From contig BDSL01000097.1 of the NCBI GenBank assembly GCA_003116995.1, forward strand, positions 1 through 64,000: a stretch of 64,000 nucleotides of DNA, read 5' to 3'. The notes beneath the pieces were generated by a model. It saw nothing but the letters and a program-made list of their open reading frames with translations, had not been told where the DNA came from and did not search any database. This stretch comes from Yamagishiella unicocca. Lineage: Eukaryota; Chlorophyta; Chlorophyceae; Chlamydomonadales; Volvocaceae. Every line of letters begins with the position of its first letter. Within the stretch, counting starts at the first letter, position 1. Below are positions 22,760 through 33,760 of the stretch, one piece after another. A program made the position numbers and the translations under genes.

Positions 22760-25700
22760 ATGGAGGCTCGGGTTTGGGCTACCTGGGCCGCTGGACTATG
22801 CATATTGGCGGCCCTACAAGTACGCGCCAGCTTAGAAATTGTATTTCAACGTTGGGACAATGTCCAAAACTGACGTGTCCTGGTCGATCCGCAGCACACC
22901 GTTCTGGCTGGAGCGCCGCTGTCCAACCTCACAGCAGTTTCAACATCTGATCTGGGGGCTGCTGCTGCATCGGACTCTTTCGTCGCCAATAGTCAGCTGG
23001 TGCTCGGCGAGGCCGAACGGGTGAGCTCCCCCCTGTCCCCCGTCACCACCATCGCACCGCCACAGGGGCCCTCCTGCACTTGCAGCCGCCACGCCCACCC
23101 AAACAGCCATGCCTGCCTTCCACATATACCCACAAGCAGAACCGTCCTTTGTTTGATCCCCGACTGTCTGCTGCCGTGGCGCTGCGGCTGCAGGGCGCAG
23201 CCACGATAGCAGCAGACTTGCTGGCCGCGGGCGAGTCATGCAAGCTTAGCGGTCATGTTGACGAGTGCTGTAAGTCACCGATGTATGGTGCATTGTGTGT
23301 GGGGGGTTAAGAGGAGACCCCCCGCCTGGGGAGGGGAGACGGCCCCCTGCATATCAGGGGGAGCTGTGGGTGCCTCTGGGAGCTGTGGGTGCCTCTGGGA
23401 GCTGTGGGTGCCTCTGGGAGAGGGGGCCATGGCAGCAGTTTGCTGGGCGCCTAGCTGACATCCTGTCTTGCCCTGGAGGATCTTGGACGATCTGGGTCTT
23501 CGTCGGCCAGGGGTTTCAGCCGATAGCATACGCGCGCCCAATTGCCCAATTGCTCGATGGCGGGTGGGGAAATTGGCTGCTGCTTATGAGCCCTGGCGAG
23601 GGAATGCCGGGTGATGTGGCAGGTGACTGAATGCCGGGCTGCAGCACGTGGTGGTGGCAGGTCGCCGGTGTCTGACGTGGCAGCTAGGCGGCGTCAGTGG
23701 CAGGGTTGCGAGTTCGGTGTGTTGCAGCCTGAATGGGTGGTTGGAGGGTGGGAGCACCAAACCGCACGCGCCGCGCAACCACCGCGCAGGCAACTGCACG
23801 TACCAGGACGTTGACGAGCTCAACACTGTGATACACCCCCTGCTAAGGCAACTGGTGCGGACGGCGTTCTTCAGGTACTTCAAGGTGAGTGTAAAGTGGG
23901 GCGGGGGGAGAAGCGGAGGCGTGTATTTCAAGGTGTGTCCCGGGGGGGGAGGGGGATTGCAAGGAAAACCCGTGTACGAAACGAAAACCGTTTAGAGCAG
24001 ACGGAAAAAAGGGGGCGGGACGGAGGCGTTGGCGGGCGGCGGGTGCGGCCTGCACTGCGCGTTGGGTTCTGCTCACCATGCAGGAACCGGTGTAGGGCCG
24101 CACAGCGCGGCGGTGGGGAGTGCGAGGGCGGGCAGAACGTGGTTCCCCAACTGTCTTCTCCCACTGCTGATGCTGATCAGCCGGGTCCGCGCCCGAGGGC
24201 ATGCGGCCTGCTTGCCGAACGCCGTCCCCCTCCCGCTGTCCCCCCTCCCCCGCCCGACCTCGTCAGGTCAACATCTACTGCGACTGCCCGCTGTGGCCCG
24301 ACGACTCCATGTGCTCGCTGCGGGCGTGCAGCGTGTGCGAGTGCGAGCAGTCAGAGGTTCCGGAGCCGTGGCGGCAGCAGGAGCAGGAGGGCTGGTGCAA
24401 CACCAACCTATGTAGGTGCACGGGGTGGCAGTGAGTGGGTGGCTGACCTCATAGAGTGCTGATGCGAGGGCCGGAGGGAGGGAGGAAGAAAGGAAGGCAA
24501 CCTCGATTAGTCCAGGGAGGGGGCAACGCGTGTCAAGGTGCAGGCGTGCGCGCGGGCAGGGCACCCAGCCGCGGAGTGACTTGAGCTCTGCGCTGCCGCC
24601 CGCCTCACTGGTGTCGTACAGGTGCTGCGGAGCTGGACAGCCGGGTGAACAGCACCGTGGATCCGGACACGGCGGTGCGGCTGCTGAACCTCAAGGTGGG
24701 CTGGGGAGAGAAGGAGGCGGCTGGGGGGCTGGGGGCGAGGCAGCGGGTTTGGGGGGGAAGAAGCGGGTTTGGGGGCTGGGGGCGGAGCTGCGCGTGAAGG
24801 GGCCTCCCAGCTCGGGCGCAGCAAGTGGGGATGTGTGGCGAAGTGCTTGCGCCGATCCCTCCTTGGGGACTGAAGTACTTGCGTGGAAAAGGGGTGCCGC
24901 CCGCATTGCGTCGTCTGAGCGCATTGCGTGTTTTCGCCGACACTAAGGCCTGTCCCTCCCCCCTCCGCGGATTCACGGATTCTCTTTAAACACTCCGCGG
25001 ATTCTCTCATCAAACCCCCCCTCCGCCCCGTCAGGGCTGGCGCGGCTTCAACAACCCCTGGATGGCCGAGCCCGAGGGCGCGGAGGACTACCTGTACGTC
25101 AACCTGCTCATCAACCCAGAGCGCTACACGGGTGGGTGTTGAGGAAGACCCGTGGATGCGAGAAAAAACCGTGGGAGGGGGTTGCAAGGAAACCCGTGTG
25201 CGAAAGGAGGGGGAGCAGGAGGACGGGAGGGATGGAAGATAGAGGCGGCGGCAGGGCGCGGGGGGTATCGCTGGAGAGGTGGAGCGATGCGGCAGTTGCA
25301 CCTCAGATGCGCCTCCCTGACCTGTTCTGATGATCTGATCCCCTGTTCCTTGCCCTCCCCACATACACGTCTGCCCTAAACGGTTTTTTCTGGCATCCAC
25401 GGGTCTTCCTCGAAACCCCACATACACACGCACACCCCACTTGCCTCACAAGGCTACGCGGGCGAACACGCGCACCGCATCTGGAACGCCATCTACAGCC
25501 AGAGCTGCTTCCAGCAAGACGGAGGCAGCGACGCCACGGCGCTTGAGGCAGCGGCGGCGGCCGCCTGGACGAGCAGCAGCACCGCCGCCGCCGCCGCCGC
25601 CGCATCGCTTTGCCCCGAGAAGCGGGTGTTCTACCGGCTCATCTCCGGCATGCACGCCTCCATCTCGGCCCACATCTCGGCCAATTACCTCCTCGACGAG

Positions 25701-27251
25701 GAGGGCGGGCTGTGGGGCCACAACCTAACGGACTTCCGCAACCGCCTGGGCACCCCCGAGCTCCGGGACCGCGTGGAGAACCTCTACTTCGCGTACCTGT
25801 TCGTGCTGCGGGCGGTGATGAAGGCGGGGCCGCTGCTGGCGCGTTACGAGTACGCGACCGGCATAGCTGACGAGGACGCGGCGGCGGGGGAGCTGATGGG
25901 GAAGCTGGTGGGTCGAGGGAGGGGGACGGGAGAGAGGAGGGGGGTGAGAAGAAACCTGCAGGTCAGCAGTGAAAAAGTAAAACCGAGGGGGAGGGGAGGG
26001 TCTGGCTGTGGAGGGTTGTGGGGAAAGAAAGCGGCGGGAAGCCTTATATGGCAGTGTGTTAGGGGTGGTGGGGTTGGAGGGCCCAGAGCATCCCTTCCAA
26101 ACCCTCTTCGGGCCAGGGGATGTCGATGACGCGTTCCGGGCAAGGATGGCGTTCGTACATTCCAACGACCATCCTAACCGAACAACCCACCGCCTCGTAA
26201 CGGCGCCCCCAGGTGGACTCCCCCGAGCTGCGCTCCTCCTGCCCCATGCCCTTCGACGAGGGCCGGTTGTGGAAGGGAGGTGACGGCCTGGCTCTGCGCG
26301 AGGAGCTGCGCTCCGCCTTCGTCAACATCACCCGCATCATGGACTGCGTGGGCTGTGAGAAGTGCAAGCTGTGGGGCAAGCTGCAGACGCTGGGTGGGTA
26401 GGCGGGGAAACCGAAACACGCGGACACGACGTAGGGGCACGATTTTGCTGGGTGCGCGGGGCGGGCGGGCGAGACGGAGGCAGGCCCGGCGGTTGGGAGT
26501 TGGTTGGAATTGTCGCACTGGGCGAGATGCGGTTGGTTGGTGCGGTTGGAGGGGGAGCGAGTAGGAGCAGGGTCACGCCAAGGGCAATCAGTACCAGGTG
26601 ACGCCGCTAGCCTTGACCTCCCGTGAACCCCTCCCCCTCCCCTCCCCGGTTTATTTTCCCAACCCCCTCCTGCCATCCCCTCCCTTCGCCCCCCCTGCCA
26701 GGAGTGGCCACTGCGCTCAAGGTGCTGTTCAGCTCCTCCGACTGCAGCGGCGCACTGCCCACCTCTCCCGCCCTGTCCACCCTGGTTCTGGAGCGCAATG
26801 AGGTGATCGCGATGGTCAACCTGCTTGAGAGGTTCTCAGCGAGCATACACTACTACCGGTGAGGCAGTGAGGCGGTGGGGCGGTGGGGGGGCCGGTGAGG
26901 GTCGCGAGTGGGTGTTTTTCTCCTCTCGAGCGCACCTGGTCTGCGGTGGTGGGGGCCGCGTGGAGCGCAGCCGGTTGACCTGTCCCGGATGCCCACGTGC
27001 CCCAACAGCTTTACCGGTACCGGTACTGGTACCGTTGTCGCCACTTTGCTGCACATGGAGGGCCGTTAGTTACGTATCGTCTGCAACTGAGGGCCCGACC
27101 GACCTCCCCTCGTCTCATTTTTCCTCACCTCGCCCTGGACCTCGCTCCGAAACCGCTCCAAAACCGCAGGCAGCTGTCGGCGGAGCTCCAGGCGCAGGAC
27201 GGCGCGGAGGGGGCGCCGTTGCCGGTTGCGGTGGGTGACCCCGTGTCGTGA
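22760..27251 (+). CDS. ERO1: ER oxidoreductin ERO1
   Basis: ERO1 is the FAD-linked ER oxidase that reoxidises protein disulfide isomerase with O2 as acceptor. Exons: 22760-22819, 22895-23020, 23194-23269, 23790-23884, 24267-24411, 24622-24695, 25035-25131, 25453-25907, 26213-26393, 26702-26858 and 27170-27251 (stop TGA). Phases are all consistent, giving 515 residues. The N-terminus [20 protein letters not shown] is a signal peptide. Family landmarks in order: a CCNC cluster before [28 protein letters not shown]; the shuttle pair [15 protein letters not shown]; an FAD-site segment [13 protein letters not shown]; and the active site [14 protein letters not shown]. An Ala/Ser-rich insert encoded at 25540-25610 makes it longer than usual. 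The acceptor at 25452 is AAG rather than CAG. The 5' exons (22760-23269) are less certain than the rest. Confidence 0.93.
23361..23420. repeat. 19-bp repeat, 3 units, in ERO1 intron
   Basis: AGCTGTGGGTGCCTCTGGG repeated at 23362, 23381 and 23400 in the intron after the third ERO1 exon. Confidence 0.9.
23945..24003 (-). repeat. Dispersed short repeat family A, partial reverse copy
   Basis: On the minus strand it reads CTCTAAACGGTTTTCG and then ACACGGGTTTTCCTTGCA, a diverged version of the family A core. It lies antisense in an ERO1 intron. Confidence 0.6.
24960..25020 (+). repeat. Dispersed short repeat family B, copy 2
   Basis: Two internal copies of CCGCGGATTC..GGATTCTCT followed by CATCAAACCCCCC, matching 20578-20615. 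It lies in the ERO1 intron before exon 25035-25131. Confidence 0.6.
25135..25206 (-). repeat. Dispersed short repeat family A, reverse copy
   Basis: The minus strand reads GGTTTTTTCTCG, then CATCCACGGGTCTTCCTC; a second partial CACGGGTTTCCTTGCAAC lies beside it. It begins immediately after the ERO1 donor site at 25132. Confidence 0.65.
25363..25422 (+). repeat. Dispersed short repeat family A, copy 4
   Basis: ACGTCTGCCCTAAACGG, TTTTTTCTGG, CATCCACGGGTCTTCCTCG, AAACCCC. It lies in the same ERO1 intron as the reverse copy at 25135, so the two form an imperfect inverted pair about 160 bp apart. Confidence 0.75.
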
Positions 27252-29261
27252 TCGGTGTCGTGATCGATGTCGTGATCGGGTGCGGGAAGGGGCCAACAGC
27301 CGCTGGTGGAGGTGGCACCACTGCGGCGGCAGGGCTGGCCGGTGACGCCCGTGATAGCGCCATAACTATCACAGCGTTGATATGTGCCAGTCGGCGCATA
27401 ACAATCCATTGTTCGTAGTGTGATAGCGGTGTGTGGCGGGAAGTGCTCGGATGCCGGCAGTGTCGCATGTGTGCTGGCGGGTAGCGAGGGCGAATGGGAA
27501 GGAACAGGCGGATAGGGGCAGGGGCGCTATGGAGGCTGCCTTCCTCCTCTCCCTCTCGGTCATCTGCGAACTAGTGGTCTGTGACTAGCGAAGTAGTGGT
27601 CTGTGACTAGCGAAGTAGTGGTCTGTGATTAGGGAGCCAAAACCGGACGCGTTTGATCTGCAGCTGATGGCGCTGCCGCCGCCTCCAAGGGCATATGGTA
27701 AGCAGCCTCCAGCCCACGTGTTATCGGGGCCGCAAGGCGGGGGTCACCGACATGATAATAAGCAGTCTCAGGATTGTTCGCGGGCCATGGGGGCGGGTAC
27801 TGACGAGGTTTGGGTCTCGGGGAGGGAGCGTTGTTGTGGTTGCTCAGTGCGCTGTGTGGCCCAAGGGCACGACAGGCGCGTGTATGGAGTTGCCGGTCAT
27901 ATACCGGACTTCGGGGACCTCTCCTGTCTCCCCATCCTTACGAATGCCGCCCGCAATACGGCTGTTGCTGAGGAGACCGCCGCGAGCTGACGGGCGGCTC
28001 ACTTGGCGGGGGGGCTCAGGAGGGCGGTGTCGGGAAGCCGCGCGCAGCGGCTCGTTTGGCGGAGCTGCTTTTTACTCGGCCGGAGGGTTGCGAGGAAAGC
28101 CCATGTGTGTGTGAGGAAGCTGAGTAGGGAATACGTTTGTTACGTACTCGGTCGGAGGGAGGGAGCAGCGTGGTGTGGTGGCGGGCGCGGAGCAGCGGCA
28201 CTCGCAACGGATTGAGTCGCAGACTGGATGTTCCTTGAGCGGCTTTCATGATTTGTTTTGGCGCCGCGGACAAGGCGATGAGAGGCGCCACGGCCGCGAG
28301 ACCGAGGCGTGGACCTATTCCACTCGAAGTCTGACCAGTCGACCCTTTGGAACCAGCGGAGGACCGGCCGCAACGACCTCAAAAACTTTCAATCATGGAA
28401 TGCTCGACCGTCATGTCGAGCGCAAAGGCACGGCGGTGAATATTCACGCGGCGGAAAGTCGTTGTGGGACGTTGTGGGTGAGCGATGGTCACGCGCTTCA
28501 CCACGGACCCTCAATGCCTGCCCGGCCAGGATGCACAGCTGCTGCCACAGCAGTGCGCATCAGACGGGCGGACGCGATCAAGTGACTGAGCTGACATTTG
28601 CGGCTGGCGGCAGCGGCGGCTGGGAGCCACACGCTCGAGTTGGTTGTCGCGGCATGCGTTGCATGCAAAAGCGAAAAAAGCGGGCTGTCGTCCGAGGGCT
28701 CCAGGGAGGGCACGCTTGCAGGCGCCGCGGGCGCCATCGGATTCCATGCGAGTTCAACTGGCGCCGCACCTTGAGCCGCACATTTCCACACGTAACAGCC
28801 TGCACTGAGCCAACAGGTATCCGAGAAGCTACTCGCTCAGCGCAGCTGCGAAACGGCCCACAGCCGCGAAGTCGACCCTGCCTGTCGCCGGGCCGGTCAG
28901 CGCACGGCTCGTCTCCACACCGCCCAGCTGCCCCCTGGTCCCACGCCCCCAAAAACGGGTCATTCAAGCTCTCCTCGGCACTGCGACGCATTGCGTGCGC
29001 TGGCATTCCAGTCGCAAGGCGCCGGTCCGCGGCGCAAGCACCCCGGTTGAACAGCTTCATCAGCAGCCATTGACGCAGCGATCAGCGCAGAAGCAGCAGC
29101 GCATTTTTACCTCGACATCAGACCTGCAGATCGCGCTTCTATTCTGCGGCCGCAACGGGCCCGTTCACGTCGCGCGCGATTGCGCTGACCGCAGCGTTTG
29201 AACTTTGCCTTTGACCAACTGACGCCAGCCAGCCTCAGCACTTGCCGCCAGCTTCAACGCG
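27252..29261. other. Intergenic region between ERO1 and the expansin-like gene
   Basis: No gene recognised. A 22-bp tandem repeat (three units of GCGAAGTAGTGGTCTGTGAC type, from 27566) lies about 315 bases after the ERO1 stop. A fragment of repeat family A in reverse (GGTTGCGAGGAAAGCCC) is at 28086. The long plus-strand frame at 28309-29073 has no protein-like motif and overlaps an equally long minus-strand frame, so I treat both as chance. The expansin promoter should lie in the last few hundred bases. Confidence 0.5.
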
Positions 29262-31597
29262 ATGCCGTCCTTCATGCTACTCCGTGGACAAGCCATGAGC
29301 TGCTTTGTGCTTGCGGTAGCGCTCCTCGCCGCCATTGCGCCAGCGCCCGCCGCGGGCGCCCTGAACTTGGCCCTCCACAGCGGCAGCAGCCGAGACGACA
29401 GCATTCCAGGCGCCTGGAGAGCTGCTCGCGCTACACGATACGGTGAGAAGGACTTGCCGTTGCGGTGTCAGAGCGAGCGTCAGCGCTGAGGGCCGTGATT
29501 GCGGATGCCGTAACGCTCGATTGACCGCCGAGCTGGGCTCGGCTGGCGGGCGGCTGGCGCGACTTGGCCGCGCGTTTCAGACCCTTGCAACAACCCCTGC
29601 GAATGCGTGTTGTATTTTTCTAAAACGTTTGTTGATCCTTCGGCCGGGCCCCTGTATGACCCCGCGGTGGGCTCTTTCGATCAACGGCGACGGGCGAGGC
29701 GCGTTAAACAAATAGCGCAGATACCGGTCGTCCGCAAATTACCGTACCGTTTCCTTGATACACGGCCACGTGCGGTAATAAATGACATTTTATATTACGA
29801 GGATGCTGCGACATCCCAGCGAGTTGGGGCCCTGCAGCCCCGAGCCTCGCGATCGCCACACGGCGACCCTCATTTCGGTACCAATCACCCCACTCCCCCA
29901 AAACCGTCCCTTTTTTCCTTCTTCCATTCCCCCGTGCAGCCTGCCCCCTGCCCGCTGCACACCCGCCATACCTCCCCTCCCTTGCTCCCCGCGTAACCGG
30001 GTCTGCTCGCCACCTCCCTGCCCGGCTTCTGACGCCTCACCCCTTCCCGCACCTGCTGATCCCGGCCCGCCCCCGCAGACGGCCCTGATGACTGGTGGTC
30101 CATACACGAGGGGTCCTGTGGGTACGGGTACCTGGAGCACGCCCATGCCACCGGCTGGGACATCGCCGCGCTGTCGGATTCGTGCGACGACTTCAGCAGC
30201 TCGTGCGGGTGAGGGGGTGAAAATACATCCGGCGAATAATCCACGGCCGTCAAACCAAGGGCGATGAGGATAGTGGTCCAAGAAGCGATAGTCGGCTGTG
30301 AGGGGGCCATGTAACGACTTGAACAACAGCAAAGGGGAGATTTAGGGTCCTTGGCACGTTAACGGCAGTGCAGGGCGCGGCGTGTAGTTGCGTGTAGACC
30401 GCGGTGCTTGGCCGATGTTGTGCTGTGCGCTGTTCCGCCCCTCTGCCGGTCGCTGTCGCAGGCGCTGCATGGAGGTAAAGTGCGATCCGATAACCTTCAC
30501 GGACGGCTACGGAGAGCGCCTCAACCGCACCGGGGTCTGTCGGGACCCGGAGGCAAGCGTCATGGTGCAGGTGCGGCCGCGACAGCAGGACCAGCAGAAG
30601 GGCATGCCTGTTTAAAGAACTCTAGAAGAACTCGGAGGAGCTATCCATGGCTAGGCTGGGGTGGGATGTGAGGGTGGAGGCATGGGCGCCGCCAGGGTCC
30701 ATAGCTCCAGCGCGCAATCGCACGGTGACAGGCAGGTCGCAGACTGTTGCACCAGCGCAGGCTTGTGCTGCTTATTTTCCTTCTCAGTTACCTACCGCAC
30801 AAAATTACCCTCCCTGGATCCTTTGCTGACAATATCGACGCTGATTTGATTGCTACATGTACGCTTTCTAGCGCTCCACGCTTTATTTCCTCCCGCCTCG
30901 CTCCCTTCCCGGACCCGCCGCTAACCCTATCCCCCCTCGTGTTTGCCTCCGCCCCCCTTCCTCATCCCATCCCCACGCGCGCCCCTCCAGATCACCGACA
31001 GCTGCCCCTGCCACTACCCCACCAACGCCTTTTCCAACAAGCGCTGGTGCTGCGGCGACATGTACCACGTGGACCTATCCACCTGGGCGTTTGAGAAGGT
31101 GCGCTCAGGCGCCCAGGCCCCGTTCGCCGTCAGCACCTATCGGCACCAGCACCTTCCACACGCTAATACCCCTTGTTTGATAATACATTCGCCGCAGCCG
31201 GTCGTGCCCATGCCGCCACGTCCTCCCCTCCCCATCGATGCCCTCAGCCCAGCGCTTCTCACTCATCCCGCGCCCCCTCCCTCTCTCCACCCTCACCGCC
31301 TCCGCGGTACGGCGATTCCTGTTCACAACTGTACCACAGCTGGCGGACAAGAAGTGGGGCGTCATTGGCCTCAAGATCCGGCAGGTTCCTTGCTGGCAGG
31401 AGCCATCCAAGAGCGCGCCACCTCCACCCGAACCCACGCCCTTGGTGTCACGCATTCATCGGCCACACACCTGGCGCGATCGGAGGTGCGACTGGGGGAC
31501 TGGGACGGGCGTCGGGAGACCGGGGCAACCGTTTGCCTGCCCCGCCCAAAGGGGCGAGTCGGACATGACCCGGACTGTGGCTGCAGACAGAACCTAA
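29262..31597 (+). CDS. Expansin-like secreted protein (double-psi beta-barrel domain only)
   Basis: Expansins loosen cell-wall polysaccharides without hydrolysis. Five exons: 29262-29442, 30079-30208, 30462-30570, 30991-31098 and 31340-31597 (stop at 31595-31597). Phases agree, giving 261 residues. A signal peptide is clear (hydrophobic CFVLAVALLAAIAPAPAAGA near residue 14). The mature part carries expansin domain 1 text: SIHEGSCGYGYLEHA, TGWDIAALSDS, CGRCMEVKCDP, TDSCPCHYPTN, a double Cys WCCGDMYHVDLSTWAFEKL (with an HVD in place of the usual HFD), and WGVIGLKIRQVPC at the domain end. The second, cellulose-binding-like domain of plant expansins is missing; a Pro-rich, low-complexity tail follows. 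Starts at internal Met codons 29274 or 29295 are possible. Confidence 0.87.
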
Positions 31598-33760
31598 TTG
31601 AACTGTGTACATGGATTGTATTGATCCTAGTGACAAGTGGCCGTTTGGCCACTTGAGATTAGCAAGGGAAGGCGAGTGGCTAGGCAGGGCGCATTGGGAG
31701 CGCTACTAGTGGCGCCCGAGACGGTGGTGTTGCTACCGCCGCCGCATCACCAACCCTCCATCGCCGCCGCTGCCGCAGGCCGTGGTGGCGTTGACCGAGT
31801 CCGAGTGAGGCTGCGGGAGAGGCACTTCCGATTGTATACTACACACTCCAAGGCGCCGCAAGCAAAAAACGGCTCATCCTGCGCGGGTGCCCTTCAGGCC
31901 ACAGCTTGAAGAGGCCGACCCATATTGGAACCCAAAATCCTGAGAGAGATTGAAGATTCGCACATTTCTGTACACTCCACGTGCGCCGCGAGCAGCGCCA
32001 AGTTAGGGCGCAGTTGAATGCCGCCGTTGCTGGCCGGCGGTCGTTGGGTGAAGAAGCTGCCGCGCGCGCGAGAGTGCAGGATCCTTCTAGTGGACTCCAG
32101 CGCTCAGCTGCTGCCTCGGCGACCTTGCTCCGAGCGCGGCGTGAGCAGCTGCGAGCTCCGGACACCCCACGAGCATGCTTCATCGCGTCGAGGTGATGCC
32201 ACCTAGTTGCGCTATGCGCTTATTTCACGTTATGTTGTCATATCCGCGGTTGGCTTTAAAACCTACAAATGGAAATAGGGCTGGATCAAAGCCCTCTAGT
32301 CGATGCTAAGCTTTTGCGCTGATGTGGAGTCAACATCCGGCAGGGCAGTGCAGCTTAGAGGCTCATGGAGGCTGAGTTTGCACGTTTTTTCGCCCGCCGG
32401 GAAGTCTTGGCAAGGATCTGGAAGTGCAGCGCTTGGGGAATCTGCAGATGCGCCTTATAGGTCAGGCAGCCGAGTCGCATGATGCGTAATACGTAGCTCC
32501 TTCCGGGGGCAAACTTTGCCTTGTGCGTCGTACCCTGTCGTACCAGTTGCGAGGTTGGGGAGAATTGAGTGCGCGAAACCGCGTGAAAAGGGGCGTTTTG
32601 GTATCGATGCGAGAATGTGCTCACGTTTGGTGCTGTGCATGAGCGCACGGGGTGCGTTTAGGTGCGGTTACGATAGGCTGTGCTCGCTTGCATGTATATG
32701 TTTAGGCTAATTGCTGGAGACATGCAACGTTGCTGAACACCCGTCGGGGCTGTTGACCTATGCCCACCTGTTGTTGGAATCAATTACGTTGGTCGTAGTT
32801 GTCTTCGAAGATAGGTTGCACCTTGTTGCGTATTTACGGAGGAACCTGCATGTAGGTTGCCGTACTGCAAGTTTTGGCCGATATATTCGGGCCGATTATT
32901 CCGTAGTTTAGCCACTTGACCGTCACCCGCACGCATCGTACCGTTACCTCATGCGCCGCCAGAAACAGCATGGATTTGCGTGAAGCCATGTTCGATTTCG
33001 TCAGCAATAGAACGTACAGCCCAGCCAGCCCAGGCGCCCAGGAGCAGCTCCACCGGCCCCAGCACGCCAGCAGTATCGCCTGCATTCCAGTCTGAAGTCC
33101 TACACTGCCGTGGCCATGAAACACGCTTTTTATTTTGTGGATATTTTCCGGGAGATGTATTTCTTCCTTCGAGAGGCGCTGATTGATTGTCGGGGTTCGC
33201 CAGCCGACCCTTGGGCCCAGAGGAAGTGCACAAAACTCCAGTGATTGCTGCGGAGCTGTGTACATACACTTCTCTAATCTGAAAATTGCTGGAGTAGTAA
33301 AGACCATTCCGGCAAGCGTTTACCGGCGGCATGCAGGTCAATAGGATAACTGAAAAAGGTCAAACACCTCGAAGGTCAATTGGTTGTCACACATACATAT
33401 GATACTGCGTTGAGCGTTCCTCTCTACAAAATTGTCGACTGTGTCCTGCTTGTACTGGCCGCTGCACAGCTGCGACAAGTAATTTTGGTGTCTTGCTCAA
33501 TTGGACGATTGAGCAATTTGTTGAAGGATTATTGTCAGTGACTGATAACGTTTGATAAATATAGGTCTGCGTATACGTGTGAACGGCTGGAGAGGGCCGT
33601 GACAGATGCAGCGTGGGAGGCCGCGTTCACCCGATAGGTATGACGATTATGTGCAGAGTCAAGTAACTATTGTGTGCCACATCGTAAAAGAACTCGAAGC
33701 TCCCGCCTAGCCAACTTGGCGTCGCGATCGGGATTCTGCGATCCTCCTTAAACCTGTCTT
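31598..33760. other. Intergenic region, no gene seen
   Basis: About 2.2 kb without recognisable exons, repeats or RNA genes. Open frames here are short and lack motif content. Confidence 0.5.

Noticed and set aside
28309..29073. 254-codon plus-strand frame upstream of the expansin-like gene
   Set aside because: It overlaps long open frames on the other strand, has no motif or splice context, and its composition is that of GC-rich intergenic DNA.
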